Positions 38,846 through 47,726 of a DNA stretch of 64,000 bases are shown here, piece after piece (the stretch's first letter is position 1; each line of letters begins with the position of its first letter). The DNA lies in contig NZ_NGJT01000010.1 of the NCBI RefSeq assembly GCF_003950315.1, positions 24,848 through 88,847 on the forward strand, written 5' to 3'. The notes below the pieces were generated by a model. It made no database searches and was not told the origin of the DNA. It saw nothing but the letters and a program-made list of their open reading frames with translations. The position numbers and the translations under genes are program-made. The stretch comes from Vagococcus bubulae. GTDB lineage: Bacteria; Bacillota; Bacilli; Lactobacillales; Vagococcaceae.

Positions 38846-40522
38846 TTATTCAGCTGCAAATAAATATGGATAAACAGGTTGATCTCCTTGATGAATCTCA
38901 ACTTCTAAATCTTCATCCATTTCAAGCAATGCTTCTTCTAATAATGATGCTTCTTCACTTGTTCCATCTTCACCAATCAAGATTGTCACAATTTCAGTCT
39001 CTTCAGTCATCATTTGTTTTAGTGTTTCTAAACTTGCATCAAAACGACTTGGGGTTGATACCACAATTTTGCCTTCAACCATTCCTAAGTTGTCGTCTTT
39101 TTTAATTTCCACGCCATCAATACTTGTGTCACGAACAGCTGTCGTTACTTGACCACTTGTTACCCCTTCAAGCATATCTAACATATTTTTTTGGTTTTCT
39201 TCTAAAGATACTTGATCATTAAAGCCAAGTAATGCTGTCATTCCTTGAGAAATTGTCTTTGATGGAATCACAATGGTTGGAACATCACTGACTTCTGCTG
39301 CTTGATCAGCTGCCATGAAAATATTTTTATTATTAGGTAAAATAATCACATTTTCAGCATTTACTGCTTGAATAGCTAGCATAATATCTTCAGTACTTGG
39401 ATTCATTGTTTGTCCACCACTAATTACATGGTTAACTCCCATACTACTAAACAATTCTTGAACCCCTTTACCTGCTGCAATCGAAATAATACCATATGGC
39501 ACTTTTTCTTTTGGTGCTTCAACAACAGATGCACTTGGTGTATCAAGTAACGATTCATGTTGCAAACGCATATTGTCTACTTTGATTTTAATCAATGAAC
39601 CAAATTTTTGACCATAATTCATGACTTCACCTGGGTGTTCTGTATGGACATGGACTTTAATAATTTCATCATCCGCTACAACTAATAATGAATCACCAAT
39701 TTCATTTAAGTAATTTCTAAATGTATCATAGTCAAATGTATCGTCAACAGTTGGACCTTCACCAATTTTTACCATAATTTCTGTACAGTAACCAAATTTA
39801 ATGTCTTCTGTTGACATATGGCTTTGTACACTACGATGATGTTCAGCATTCACCATTTCTTCCATTTGAGCTGGAGAAGGTTGGTAAATATCACTCTCAA
39901 CAACTTTTCCAGATAATGATTCAACAAATCCTTCATAAATAAACACAAGACCTTGTCCACCACTATCCACAACACCGACTTCTTTTAAGACTGGTAACAT
40001 GTCAGGCGTTTTTGCTAATGCTTTTTTAGCACCTTTAAGAGCTGCTTCCATTACTTTTAGCGCATCGTCTGTTTCTTTAGCTTTTTTCTCAGCGGCAATC
40101 GCTGCTCCACGAGAAACGGTTAAAATAGTTCCTTCAACTGGCTTCATAACCGCTTTATATGCTACTTCAACACCATTTTTAAAAGCGTCCGCTAAATCTT
40201 GCGCATTTAAGACTTCTTTGTCTTCAATTTTTTTTGAGAATCCTCTAAATAATTGTGACAAGATAACGCCAGAGTTACCACGTGCGCCCATTAAAAGACC
40301 TTTCGACAAAATAGCTGCCAACTCACCAACATGTTCACTAGTTGCTTCTCTAACAGCTTTAGCCCCACTAGTCATTGATAAATCCATATTTGTTCCCGTA
40401 TCACCATCTGGTACAGGGAAAACATTTAAAGAATTGACAAATTCTGCGTTTTGGTTCAGTCTATTGGCGCCGACTTGTACCATTGCTTGAAATTGCCCTC
40501 CGTTGATTGCTTTTAGTTCCAC
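38846..40522 (-). CDS. fakA: Fatty acid kinase, ATP-binding subunit (DhaL/DAK2 domain)
   Basis: A 558-residue YloV/FakA protein. Residues 1-200 are the DhaL nucleotide-binding domain with FPVPDGDTGTNMDLSMTSG and MGARGNSGVILSQLFRG. The remainder holds the FakA middle domain and a DegV-like C-terminal part. With FakB lipid-binding proteins it phosphorylates exogenous fatty acids; the nearby plsX and acpP fit this. The start is GTG with AGGAGG nine bases upstream. It follows asp23 as in most Firmicutes. Confidence 0.94.
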   Translation of the reverse strand: MELKAINGGQFQAMVQVGANRLNQNAEFVNSLNVFPVPDGDTGTNMDLSMTSGAKAVREATSEHVGELAAILSKGLLMGARGNSGVILSQLFRGFSKKIEDKEVLNAQDLADAFKNGVEVAYKAVMKPVEGTILTVSRGAAIAAEKKAKETDDALKVMEAALKGAKKALAKTPDMLPVLKEVGVVDSGGQGLVFIYEGFVESLSGKVVESDIYQPSPAQMEEMVNAEHHRSVQSHMSTEDIKFGYCTEIMVKIGEGPTVDDTFDYDTFRNYLNEIGDSLLVVADDEIIKVHVHTEHPGEVMNYGQKFGSLIKIKVDNMRLQHESLLDTPSASVVEAPKEKVPYGIISIAAGKGVQELFSSMGVNHVISGGQTMNPSTEDIMLAIQAVNAENVIILPNNKNIFMAADQAAEVSDVPTIVIPSKTISQGMTALLGFNDQVSLEENQKNMLDMLEGVTSGQVTTAVRDTSIDGVEIKKDDNLGMVEGKIVVSTPSRFDASLETLKQMMTEETEIVTILIGEDGTSEEASLLEEALLEMDEDLEVEIHQGDQPVYPYLFAAE

Positions 40523-40567
40523 TAAAATGTTCCTCCTCGTATGTTTAACACATTAATCTACATGATT

Positions 40568-40930
40568 TTATTCAGGTTGCACACGCACACCTTGGATAAA
40601 AACATTCACTGAGTTTGCAACAACGCCAAGCATTGTTTCAAGATTGTATTTGACTTTTTCTTGTACATTACGACTTACTTCAGAAATTTTTGTTCCATAA
40701 CTTACCATGATGTACACATCCACAGCAACACCATTTTCTTCTTGGCGCACAACTACTCCTCGAGAATAGTTTTCTTTACCTAAAATATCATTTAAATTGT
40801 CTTTAATTTGATTTTTGCTTGCCATACCAACAATTCCATAAATATCTGTGGCAGCACCACCGACAACTGTTGCTATAACATCGTTTGAAATTTCAATGGT
40901 TCCAGCTTGCGTTTTAATTTTTACAGCCAT
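40568..40930 (-). CDS. Asp23/Gls24 family protein (YloU)
   Basis: A 120-residue Asp23/Gls24 envelope-stress family protein with the beta-rich core EISNDVIATVVGGAATDIYGIVG and the C-terminal VNVFIQGVRV. The single-domain form next to fakA is the conserved YloU rather than an inducible Gls24 paralogue. GAGGAGG lies before the ATG. It is divergent from rpmB. Confidence 0.92.
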   Translation of the reverse strand: MAVKIKTQAGTIEISNDVIATVVGGAATDIYGIVGMASKNQIKDNLNDILGKENYSRGVVVRQEENGVAVDVYIMVSYGTKISEVSRNVQEKVKYNLETMLGVVANSVNVFIQGVRVQPE

Positions 40931-41148
40931 TTTACTACCTCCTCAAAGTCAGTATTACCCATTATCATTCTTTAGTTTATCATAAAGACGATTTTTATTA
41001 AAGAATAATTATCTTTAAGCGCTTATAACATCGCTTTTATTGTAACTTTATCATATTTTTTATTGCTTTTTGTTTCTTTTTATGATAAATTATTTTAGTA
41101 TGATTAATAGAATCGTAAAAATGCCAGCAAAGCAAAGGAGGGAATATC

Positions 41149-41337
41149 ATGGCAAAACAATGTTATATAACTGGTCGTAAAGCAAGAACTGGTAACAACC
41201 GTTCTCACGCAATGAACGCATCTAAACGTACTTGGGGAGCTAATCTTCAAAAAGTTCGTATTTTAGTTGACGGTAAACCAAAAAAAGTTTGGGTTTCTGC
41301 TCGTGCTTTGAAATCTGGTAAAGTTGAACGCGTTTAA
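41149..41337 (+). CDS. rpmB: 50S ribosomal protein L28
   Basis: A 62-residue basic protein, [20 protein letters not shown], with [14 protein letters not shown]. It lacks the CxxC zinc ribbon seen in some L28 forms. GGAGGG is upstream. It is monocistronic, divergent from asp23, and ends in a strong bidirectional terminator. Confidence 0.97.
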   Translation: MAKQCYITGRKARTGNNRSHAMNASKRTWGANLQKVRILVDGKPKKVWVSARALKSGKVERV

Positions 41338-41350
41338 TAAATAGATAAAT

Positions 41351-41394
41351 AAAAAAATCAACCTAATCAAAATTGACTAGGTTGATTTTTTTAT
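41351..41394. terminator. Bidirectional terminator between rpmB and thiN
   Basis: AATCAACCTA / TAGGTTGATT (41356-41365 and 41378-41387) are flanked by an A-run and a T-run, so it can stop both convergent transcripts. Confidence 0.88.
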
Positions 41395-42041
41395 TTATCT
41401 TTCGATTGAATCACGCACATCAAACCGCTCGAAAAAGAAAAGTGGGCAGTATCTCCTATAAACTCATTACTCGCATAAGATATTGGGACTTCTACTTCAA
41501 TATCATCTAAAGGGTATTTAGTATCATGTAAAGACAAGTGAGTCATAGGGGTTAAACAAACAAAAGCCAAATATTTTTTATCCGGTTCTTTTTCAATCGT
41601 ATAGTCACCTGGAAGAAAATAAGCAATCGTATTTTGATTGTCTTTAATAATCAAGCGCGATGTCAGATGGTTAAATCGACTTTGAAATGGTAACCACAAA
41701 TTAGCTAAAAAATGATCCAATCTCCCACCTGTTCCGCCAACTAAAATAATACTAGCTTCATCTGATAATTGACTTGCTACTGAAATCCCAATCTCGGTAT
41801 CCGTCTCATCTTTTTCTGCTGGATATTGTTTAACAAGAGGAACCTGTTGTTTCACATAATCTAGTTCCTCTTTTGTCAACGAATCAAAATCACCCACTGC
41901 AACATCAATAGATAACCCTTGACGTAACCCTTCTAAAGAACCTCGATCTACACCAATGATGTGACTTGCTTGATTAAATACCTCTTTGTCTGGCCATAAC
42001 GAGTTATCCCCACCTGCTAACACAATAATAGACTGACTCAT
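41391..42041 (-). CDS. thiN: Thiamine pyrophosphokinase
   Basis: A 216-residue enzyme transferring pyrophosphate from ATP to thiamine. The N-terminal metal-binding motif is VAVGDFDSLTKEEL, with DETDTEIGI and VGGTGGRLDHFLANL following. Its ATG overlaps the rpe stop (TAATG). It belongs to the conserved rsgA-rpe-thiN string. Confidence 0.93.
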   Translation of the reverse strand: MSQSIIVLAGGDNSLWPDKEVFNQASHIIGVDRGSLEGLRQGLSIDVAVGDFDSLTKEELDYVKQQVPLVKQYPAEKDETDTEIGISVASQLSDEASIILVGGTGGRLDHFLANLWLPFQSRFNHLTSRLIIKDNQNTIAYFLPGDYTIEKEPDKKYLAFVCLTPMTHLSLHDTKYPLDDIEVEVPISYASNEFIGDTAHFSFSSGLMCVIQSKDK

Positions 42042-42694
42042 TACTTTTTGGCTTCTTTTAATTTATTGATTGGAGTAGATACATCATCGTATTTATAAAC
42101 ATATGACCCTGCTACTAAAACATCTGCTCCAGCTGCGACACATTCTTTAGCTGTTTCATCATCTACACCACCGTCTACTTCAATTTCATAGATATACTGT
42201 TTCTCTTTTCTTAATTCCGCCAGCTCAGTCACTTTATCTAAACATTCAGTAATAAATTTTTGTCCGCCAAATCCTGGGTTAACAGTCATCACTAATACTA
42301 AGTCAACCATAGATAATACTGGTTTTATCATCTCAACAGGTGTTCCTGGATTAATGACTACGCCTGCTTTCACGCCACTTGCTTTAATTTGTTGAATCAC
42401 ACGATGTAAATGCTTCGTGCTTTCAGCATGAACGGTAATAATATCAGATCCAGCCTCAGCGAATTCTTCAATAAAACGCTCTGGCTCAACCATCATCAAA
42501 TGCACATCAAACACTAAATCAGTGACAGGTCGAATAGACGAAATGAGTGCCGGACCAAATGTGATATTTGGAACAAATTGACCATCCATCACATCAATGT
42601 GAATATAATCTGCTCCCGCTTTATCAACACGTTTAACGTCTTCTCCTAATTTTGAAAAATCAGCGCTTAAAATTGAAGGTGCTATTTTTACCAT
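42041..42694 (-). CDS. rpe: Ribulose-phosphate 3-epimerase
   Basis: A 217-residue TIM-barrel enzyme of the pentose phosphate pathway. Motifs are PSILSADFSKLGED, HIDVMDGQFVPNITFGP, VMTVNPGFGGQKFI and EVDGGVDDETA. I chose the ATG at 42694 (MVKIAPSI), with GGGG upstream; a much longer frame reaching 42778 overlaps rsgA and carries no family sequence. Confidence 0.96.
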   Translation of the reverse strand: MVKIAPSILSADFSKLGEDVKRVDKAGADYIHIDVMDGQFVPNITFGPALISSIRPVTDLVFDVHLMMVEPERFIEEFAEAGSDIITVHAESTKHLHRVIQQIKASGVKAGVVINPGTPVEMIKPVLSMVDLVLVMTVNPGFGGQKFITECLDKVTELAELRKEKQYIYEIEVDGGVDDETAKECVAAGADVLVAGSYVYKYDDVSTPINKLKEAKK

Positions 42695-42710
42695 ATTATT
42701 TTCCCCACTT

Positions 42711-43595
42711 TTATTTATTTTTTTTATAAATTGGTTTTCTATTAGCGATTTCATCATAAAATTGTAAATAATGGTCATAACGACTCGCTAATATCTCCCC
42801 ATTTTCCACTCGTTTTTTTACTTCACATTTTGGTTCATGACGATGTTTACATTCTCTAAATTTACAATAAACAGATGCCTCAACAAACTCTGGAAAACGT
42901 TTCGGCAATTCTTCTAAGGTCATTTCTAAAAAATCAATGGAGCTAAACCCAGGAGTGTCCGCTACAAGTCCGCCAAATAAATCAAGCAACTCAACATGCC
43001 TTGTCGTATGACGACCGCGACCTAAACTTTCAGATATTTCTCCCACTTTTAATGATAGTTCAGGAGATAATTGATTTAATAAAGTTGATTTTCCAGCACC
43101 AGATTGTCCCATAAACACGGTTAGTTTATCTTTGAAAAAATGCGTTAAATCTTCTAATGAGTCTTTTTCAGCTAATAAAACAGGATAGCCTATTTTTTCA
43201 TATTCTGTTTGAATAACTACCATATGGTTGCGTTCTTCTTCATTGGCTAAATCCATTTTGGTCACATAAATAATCGGATCAATGTCTTTTTCAGACAAAG
43301 TAACTAAAAAGCGATCTAAAAGATTCGTTGAAAAATTAGGTTCAACACAACTTGATACGACAACACCCTGATCAATATTAGCAACTGGTGGTCTAACTAA
43401 ATCATTTTTACGCTCATAAACATCTAAAATATAACCGTCTGTTTCATTCGTGCTCTCAAATTCCACCCAATCTCCCACAAGTGGGGTAATATTTCTATTT
43501 CTAAAATTACCTCGTGCTCGTGTCTGATAACGTTTACCTTTATAATCAATATAATAAAATCCACTTAACGCTTTACATATCTGTCCTTTAGGCAT
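42711..43595 (-). CDS. rsgA: Ribosome small-subunit-dependent GTPase A
   Basis: A circularly permuted GTPase (294 residues) in late 30S assembly. An N-terminal OB fold is followed by G4 (YVTKMDL), G1 (GQSGAGKSTLLNQL) and G3 (DTPGFSS). The zinc knuckle C-x5-C-x-H-x5-C-like segment is CKFRECKHRHEPKCEV. AAGGAGG precedes the ATG. In many Firmicutes it directly follows the kinase gene; here an opposed gene intervenes. Confidence 0.95.
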   Translation of the reverse strand: MPKGQICKALSGFYYIDYKGKRYQTRARGNFRNRNITPLVGDWVEFESTNETDGYILDVYERKNDLVRPPVANIDQGVVVSSCVEPNFSTNLLDRFLVTLSEKDIDPIIYVTKMDLANEEERNHMVVIQTEYEKIGYPVLLAEKDSLEDLTHFFKDKLTVFMGQSGAGKSTLLNQLSPELSLKVGEISESLGRGRHTTRHVELLDLFGGLVADTPGFSSIDFLEMTLEELPKRFPEFVEASVYCKFRECKHRHEPKCEVKKRVENGEILASRYDHYLQFYDEIANRKPIYKKNK

Positions 43596-43710
43596 TTATT
43601 TCCTCCTTCAATAGTCACATTATTCTATGTGTTATTGTACCATATTTCACTTTTTTAAAGAAAAAAATATAGCAGATTAGCTTTTATTAGAAAACTCAAC
43701 CTATTATTTT

Positions 43711-43740
43711 TTGATAAGCTAATAATTAATATGGTATTAT
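43711..43740 (+). promoter_or_regulatory. Promoter of the surface-protein gene
   Basis: TTGATA (43711-43716), 18 bases, TATTAT (43735-43740), with TGG immediately before the -10 (extended -10). Confidence 0.7.
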
Positions 43741-43761
43741 TGAACTAAAAGGAGGAATATT

Positions 43762-45030
43762 ATGAAGAAATATTTAATTGGAACATTCTTACTCTTCATC
43801 ACTTTTTTTAGTGGGGTAAAAATTGTTGAAGCATCAGAAGAGATTATAGTAGATTTTAACTACTCAATTGAAAAGTCGGAATTCACAGTTGGAGAAAAAG
43901 GAAAAATAACCGTTGAACCTGTTTATGATGTGACACCTAAAGGGACATTTAAAACAGAAAAAAATGAGATGGTGGATCTAAAAGAAGATGGGTCATTTAG
44001 TTTACTGAAAGCTGGGAAAACTGAATTAAGACCTTCTTTCACTTTGACAAAAGAATCGGAACAAGAAATTAAAGAAGCATATATGAAAAAACAAGGTATC
44101 AAAAATAGACGTACTGAAGATTATGAATTGGTCTTTTCAAAAGAACTTCCTAGTCTTCCCATTACAGTTAGTGAACTAACTAAAACGAGAGATATCTCTT
44201 ATAATTTTAAAGTAGATACAACTAGTCTAAAAGTGGGAGAAAAAGGAAAACTTTCTGTTGAACCTCTTTATGGAGTTAACCCTAAAGGTCAATTCAAACC
44301 TGAAAAAAATGACTTTATTGACTTAAAAGAAGACGGCACATTTACCGCATTAAAAGCTGGAAAAACCGAATTAAAACCAACCTTTACTATTTCTGAAGAG
44401 AGCGTCAAAGAAATTGATGCGGCTTACGTTGCTCAGTTAGAAAAACCTGAAGAAGGCGATACAAGCTTTCCAATGCCAACTATTCAACAACGAATTCCAA
44501 TAGAAATTAGCAATAAGGAAAAAGAAAAAACAAAAGTACCTATTAATTTCAACTTTACAGCTAGTCCAGACTCATTAGCCGTAGATGCTTCTGGTAAATT
44601 AACACTTGCTAACCTTTATGGTGTCACACCTAAAGGAACATTTAAAGCGGAAAAAAATGACTTTATCGACTTAAAAGAAGATGGCACATTTACTGGTCTA
44701 AAAGCTGGGAAAACTGAATTAAAACCTGTCTTTACTTTATCTAATGATAGTATCAAAGAAATCAAAGAAGCATATATCAAACAAGAGAATAAAACAGATT
44801 TAACTGTAGATGATATTGAGTTTGTCTATCCTGACGTGCAACAAATTGTTGCTATTAACGTCACTGAAAAAGCTGTCATAACACCAAGTTCATCGACAGA
44901 AAAACCAAGTGGCACCAATAAAAACTTACCAAAAACCTCAGATAGTCACTCACAATCACTTGTACTTCTAGGCGTTTCTACCCTTGTTGCAAGTGTAGGT
45001 GCTTTGGTTATCAAAAGAAAATTAGTTTAA
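43762..45030 (+). CDS. Three-repeat LPxTG-like cell-wall surface protein (LPKTS)
   Basis: A 422-residue exported protein. The signal peptide (about 1-24, ending VEA) precedes three repeats of about 110 residues (about 27-137, 144-250, 259-368). Each has a core of the form PKGxFKxEKND-FIDLKEDGTF-xxLKAGKTELKPxFT, probably a beta-sandwich. A sorting signal LPKTS (389-393), a hydrophobic helix and KRK complete it; Ser replaces the usual Gly. It lies opposite pknB and rsgA. AGGAGG precedes the ATG. Function is unknown; adhesion or wall interaction is inferred. Confidence 0.88.
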   Translation: MKKYLIGTFLLFITFFSGVKIVEASEEIIVDFNYSIEKSEFTVGEKGKITVEPVYDVTPKGTFKTEKNEMVDLKEDGSFSLLKAGKTELRPSFTLTKESEQEIKEAYMKKQGIKNRRTEDYELVFSKELPSLPITVSELTKTRDISYNFKVDTTSLKVGEKGKLSVEPLYGVNPKGQFKPEKNDFIDLKEDGTFTALKAGKTELKPTFTISEESVKEIDAAYVAQLEKPEEGDTSFPMPTIQQRIPIEISNKEKEKTKVPINFNFTASPDSLAVDASGKLTLANLYGVTPKGTFKAEKNDFIDLKEDGTFTGLKAGKTELKPVFTLSNDSIKEIKEAYIKQENKTDLTVDDIEFVYPDVQQIVAINVTEKAVITPSSSTEKPSGTNKNLPKTSDSHSQSLVLLGVSTLVASVGALVIKRKLV

Positions 45031-45035
45031 TAAAT

Positions 45036-45088
45036 AAAAACACTCAAGAGTTTGGTTATCAAAACCTTCTACTCTTGAGTATTTTTTA
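45036..45088. terminator. Bidirectional terminator between the surface-protein gene and pknB
   Basis: ACTCAAGAGT / ACTCTTGAGT (45042-45051 and 45071-45080) with an A-run on one side and a T-run on the other serves both convergent genes. Confidence 0.85.
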
Positions 45089-46960
45089 TTAATCTTTTTT
45101 ATCTTTTGGCTCATTTTGACTAGGCTTTGTGTTGCCATTATTTTGATTTTGTTGATTATTATTTTGGTTGCCTTGGTTGTCAGTTGCTGACGATTGAGTG
45201 GTTTCACTCGATTCAGTGGTTTCACTTGAATGTGTGGTTGAGCTACTTGGTTGTGTCTTCGCTGGCTCTGGCCCCATCGAGTAAACAACTTGAATATAAT
45301 CCCCTTTTTTAACAGGTGTTCCACCTGATGGCGAAGTATAAATCACTTGGCCTTGCGGAACAGTCGCACTATATTCTTGTGTTTCACTTTGAAGAATTAA
45401 TCCTTCACTGTCAATATATCGAAGAACTTGTTCTCGTGTGTATCCTGCTAAATAGGCTAATGAAAAACTATCTGCCCCTTTACTAATGGTTAACGTAATT
45501 TTTTCATTTTCAGGAACAACATCTGTTCCTTGTTTAATACTTTGAGAAATAACAGAATCCTTATCAACATCATTAGATGATTCCTTTTTCTCCAATATAT
45601 TTTCTTCTTTAAAACCTAAATCAATCAATGCTTGTTTTGCTTTACTAGCAGTTAACCCTTCCACATCAATCATTGATACAGCTTTTTTACCTTTACTGAC
45701 ATATAACGTCACTTCAGATTTTTCTTTAACCCGAGTGCCAATAGGTGGTTGTGTCCTCACAACATTTCCCTCAGCTATTTTATCATCTGATACTTCTTCA
45801 ATTTTCGAATTAACTTTTATTTTTTTGGCTTCTAGTGCATTGATGGCTTCTGCCTGTGTCATATTTTCTACATCAGGGATAGCCACTTCATTTTGTCGTG
45901 TCCCTAAAGCAAATAATCCAACGCCCACTGCAACCAATACAGCTATCACACTAAAAATAATTTTCTTTCTTTTAGAAGATGATGATTTCTTTGGTTTTTC
46001 TTCTTCATCCGATAAATCTAACTCTGATTCTTCCAACGGCATTTTAGAAACGACTGGTTCAGGCTCTTTTACTGGCGTAAGAAGAATGGTTTCCTCTGTC
46101 ATAGAGCTTGGTGTATAAACAGGTTCATTCGCTCTCTCAGGACTCAAGGATGTGCTTAAATCTGAATACATTTCATTGACTGTTTTATACCGGTCTGACA
46201 CTTCTTTTGCTGTTGCATGAAGTACCACATTTTCCAATGCTTGTGGGATATTAGGATTATACTGTCGAACAGACGGAACATCTTTTTGAAAATGTTTCAA
46301 AGCTATCGAAACAGCTGATTCCCCCTCAAACGGTACAGTTCCTGTCAATAATTCATATAAAATAATCCCTAAGGCATAAATGTCAGATTGTCTCGTTGAC
46401 ATACCACCTCTTGCTTGTTCTGGTGACAGGTAATGTACTGAACCAAGCAATGTGTTTGTTTGAGTCAACGATGTCTCTGATAAAGCAATCGCAATCCCAA
46501 AATCTGTGATTTTTACATTTCCTTGTTCATCGACTAAAACATTTTGTGGTTTTAAGTCTCTATGAATAATGCCATGTTCATGTGCTAAAGACACTGCTGA
46601 CAAAATTTGTTCCATCATGTAAACAACTGTATCTAATGGAATAGGTGAATAATTGCGAATATAATGTTTTAAATCCGTTCCCCGAACATATTCCATCACA
46701 ATATATTGCATGCCATTTTCTTCCCCTACATCATACACGCTAACAATGTTAGGATGAACCATTTCTGTTGCGGCAAGAGCTTCACGTTGAAAACGTCGAA
46801 TCGCATTTTGGTCATCTTGGAAATCAAAACGTAACACTTTAATCGCCACTTCACGATTTAAAATCAAGTCACGTGCCAAATAAACATTTGCCATTCCGCC
46901 ACTACCTATGTTGCCTATTATTTCATAGCGTTCCCCTATTTTTGTTCCGATGTTTATCAT
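45089..46960 (-). CDS. pknB: Ser/Thr protein kinase with PASTA domains
   Basis: A 623-residue PknB/PrkC/IreK-type kinase. The kinase domain (1-270) shows GSGGMANVYLA, HRDLKPQN, DFGIA and GSVHYLSPEQARG. One membrane helix lies at about 328-350. Three extracellular PASTA domains follow (about 355-425, 426-495, 496-562), the third weaker. A 55-residue Ser/Thr/Asn/Gln-rich tail ends the protein. It senses muropeptides or lipid II in relatives and controls cell-wall stress. The start overlaps stp by four bases. Confidence 0.95.
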   Translation of the reverse strand: MINIGTKIGERYEIIGNIGSGGMANVYLARDLILNREVAIKVLRFDFQDDQNAIRRFQREALAATEMVHPNIVSVYDVGEENGMQYIVMEYVRGTDLKHYIRNYSPIPLDTVVYMMEQILSAVSLAHEHGIIHRDLKPQNVLVDEQGNVKITDFGIAIALSETSLTQTNTLLGSVHYLSPEQARGGMSTRQSDIYALGIILYELLTGTVPFEGESAVSIALKHFQKDVPSVRQYNPNIPQALENVVLHATAKEVSDRYKTVNEMYSDLSTSLSPERANEPVYTPSSMTEETILLTPVKEPEPVVSKMPLEESELDLSDEEEKPKKSSSSKRKKIIFSVIAVLVAVGVGLFALGTRQNEVAIPDVENMTQAEAINALEAKKIKVNSKIEEVSDDKIAEGNVVRTQPPIGTRVKEKSEVTLYVSKGKKAVSMIDVEGLTASKAKQALIDLGFKEENILEKKESSNDVDKDSVISQSIKQGTDVVPENEKITLTISKGADSFSLAYLAGYTREQVLRYIDSEGLILQSETQEYSATVPQGQVIYTSPSGGTPVKKGDYIQVVYSMGPEPAKTQPSSSTTHSSETTESSETTQSSATDNQGNQNNNQQNQNNGNTKPSQNEPKDKKD

Positions 46961-47709
46961 GGTGTATCCTCCTGTAAGTCATCATCAAAGTCTATCAGTA
47001 GCACAGTAATATTATCCGTTCCACCAGCTTCATTTGCTTTTTCGACTAACTCATTGACTCGATTCTTCAGTGATTCGCCGTTTGACATAATTAGTTTGAT
47101 GTCCTCATTAGATAACATATTAGTTAAACCATCTGAACATAATAAAATCATATCTTTATCTTGACAGTTGATTGTCGAAATATCGACTTCAACCTCACCT
47201 GGTACACCGATAGATCTCACTAAAATATTTTTTTTCGGATGATTTTGAGCCATCTCGACAGATATTTCTCCTGTTTTAATCAGCTCATTGACTAATGAAT
47301 GGTCATCAGTTAATTGTTTAATCTCTTGATTTCGCACAATATAAGCTCGGCTATCACCTACATGTGCTAAAATTAATTCTTTTTCTAAAATAACAGTTGA
47401 TACAATAGTAGTTCCCATTCCAAACATTTCGGGATTGGTACTACCTTTATCAAAAATACGTGAATTTTCTTCTTGAATGTGAGAAACTAACCACTCACAT
47501 ACCTCATCTTTTTGAGTTAACATGGTTTCTTCCCAAACTTCGCCTAATCCAGTAACGGCAAGATAGCTTGCTGTATCTCCAGCTTGATGTCCACCCATTC
47601 CATCAGCGACGATCGCTAACGTAATGCCTTTTTGATTTTGATAAACACCAACAGTATCTTGATTATTTCTTCTTTTACGTCCTACACTCGTTTGGAATTC
47701 AATTTGCAT
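46957..47709 (-). CDS. stp: PP2C-family Ser/Thr protein phosphatase
   Basis: A 250-residue Mn2+/Mg2+-dependent phosphatase that reverses PknB phosphorylation. PP2C motifs RRNNQDTVGVY, VADGMGGHQAGDTAS, AHVGDSRAYI and LLCSDGLTNML are visible, with the last aspartate in GGTDNITVLLIDFD. Overlap with pknB by four bases ensures balanced expression. Confidence 0.96.
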   Translation of the reverse strand: MQIEFQTSVGRKRRNNQDTVGVYQNQKGITLAIVADGMGGHQAGDTASYLAVTGLGEVWEETMLTQKDEVCEWLVSHIQEENSRIFDKGSTNPEMFGMGTTIVSTVILEKELILAHVGDSRAYIVRNQEIKQLTDDHSLVNELIKTGEISVEMAQNHPKKNILVRSIGVPGEVEVDISTINCQDKDMILLCSDGLTNMLSNEDIKLIMSNGESLKNRVNELVEKANEAGGTDNITVLLIDFDDDLQEDTP

Positions 47710-47726
47710 GTTTACACTCCCTTAAT

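Noticed and set aside
42041..42778. Longer rpe start at 42778
   Set aside because: The extra 28 residues overlap rsgA and carry no epimerase sequence; the ATG at 42694 has a GGGG site and the conserved N-terminus.
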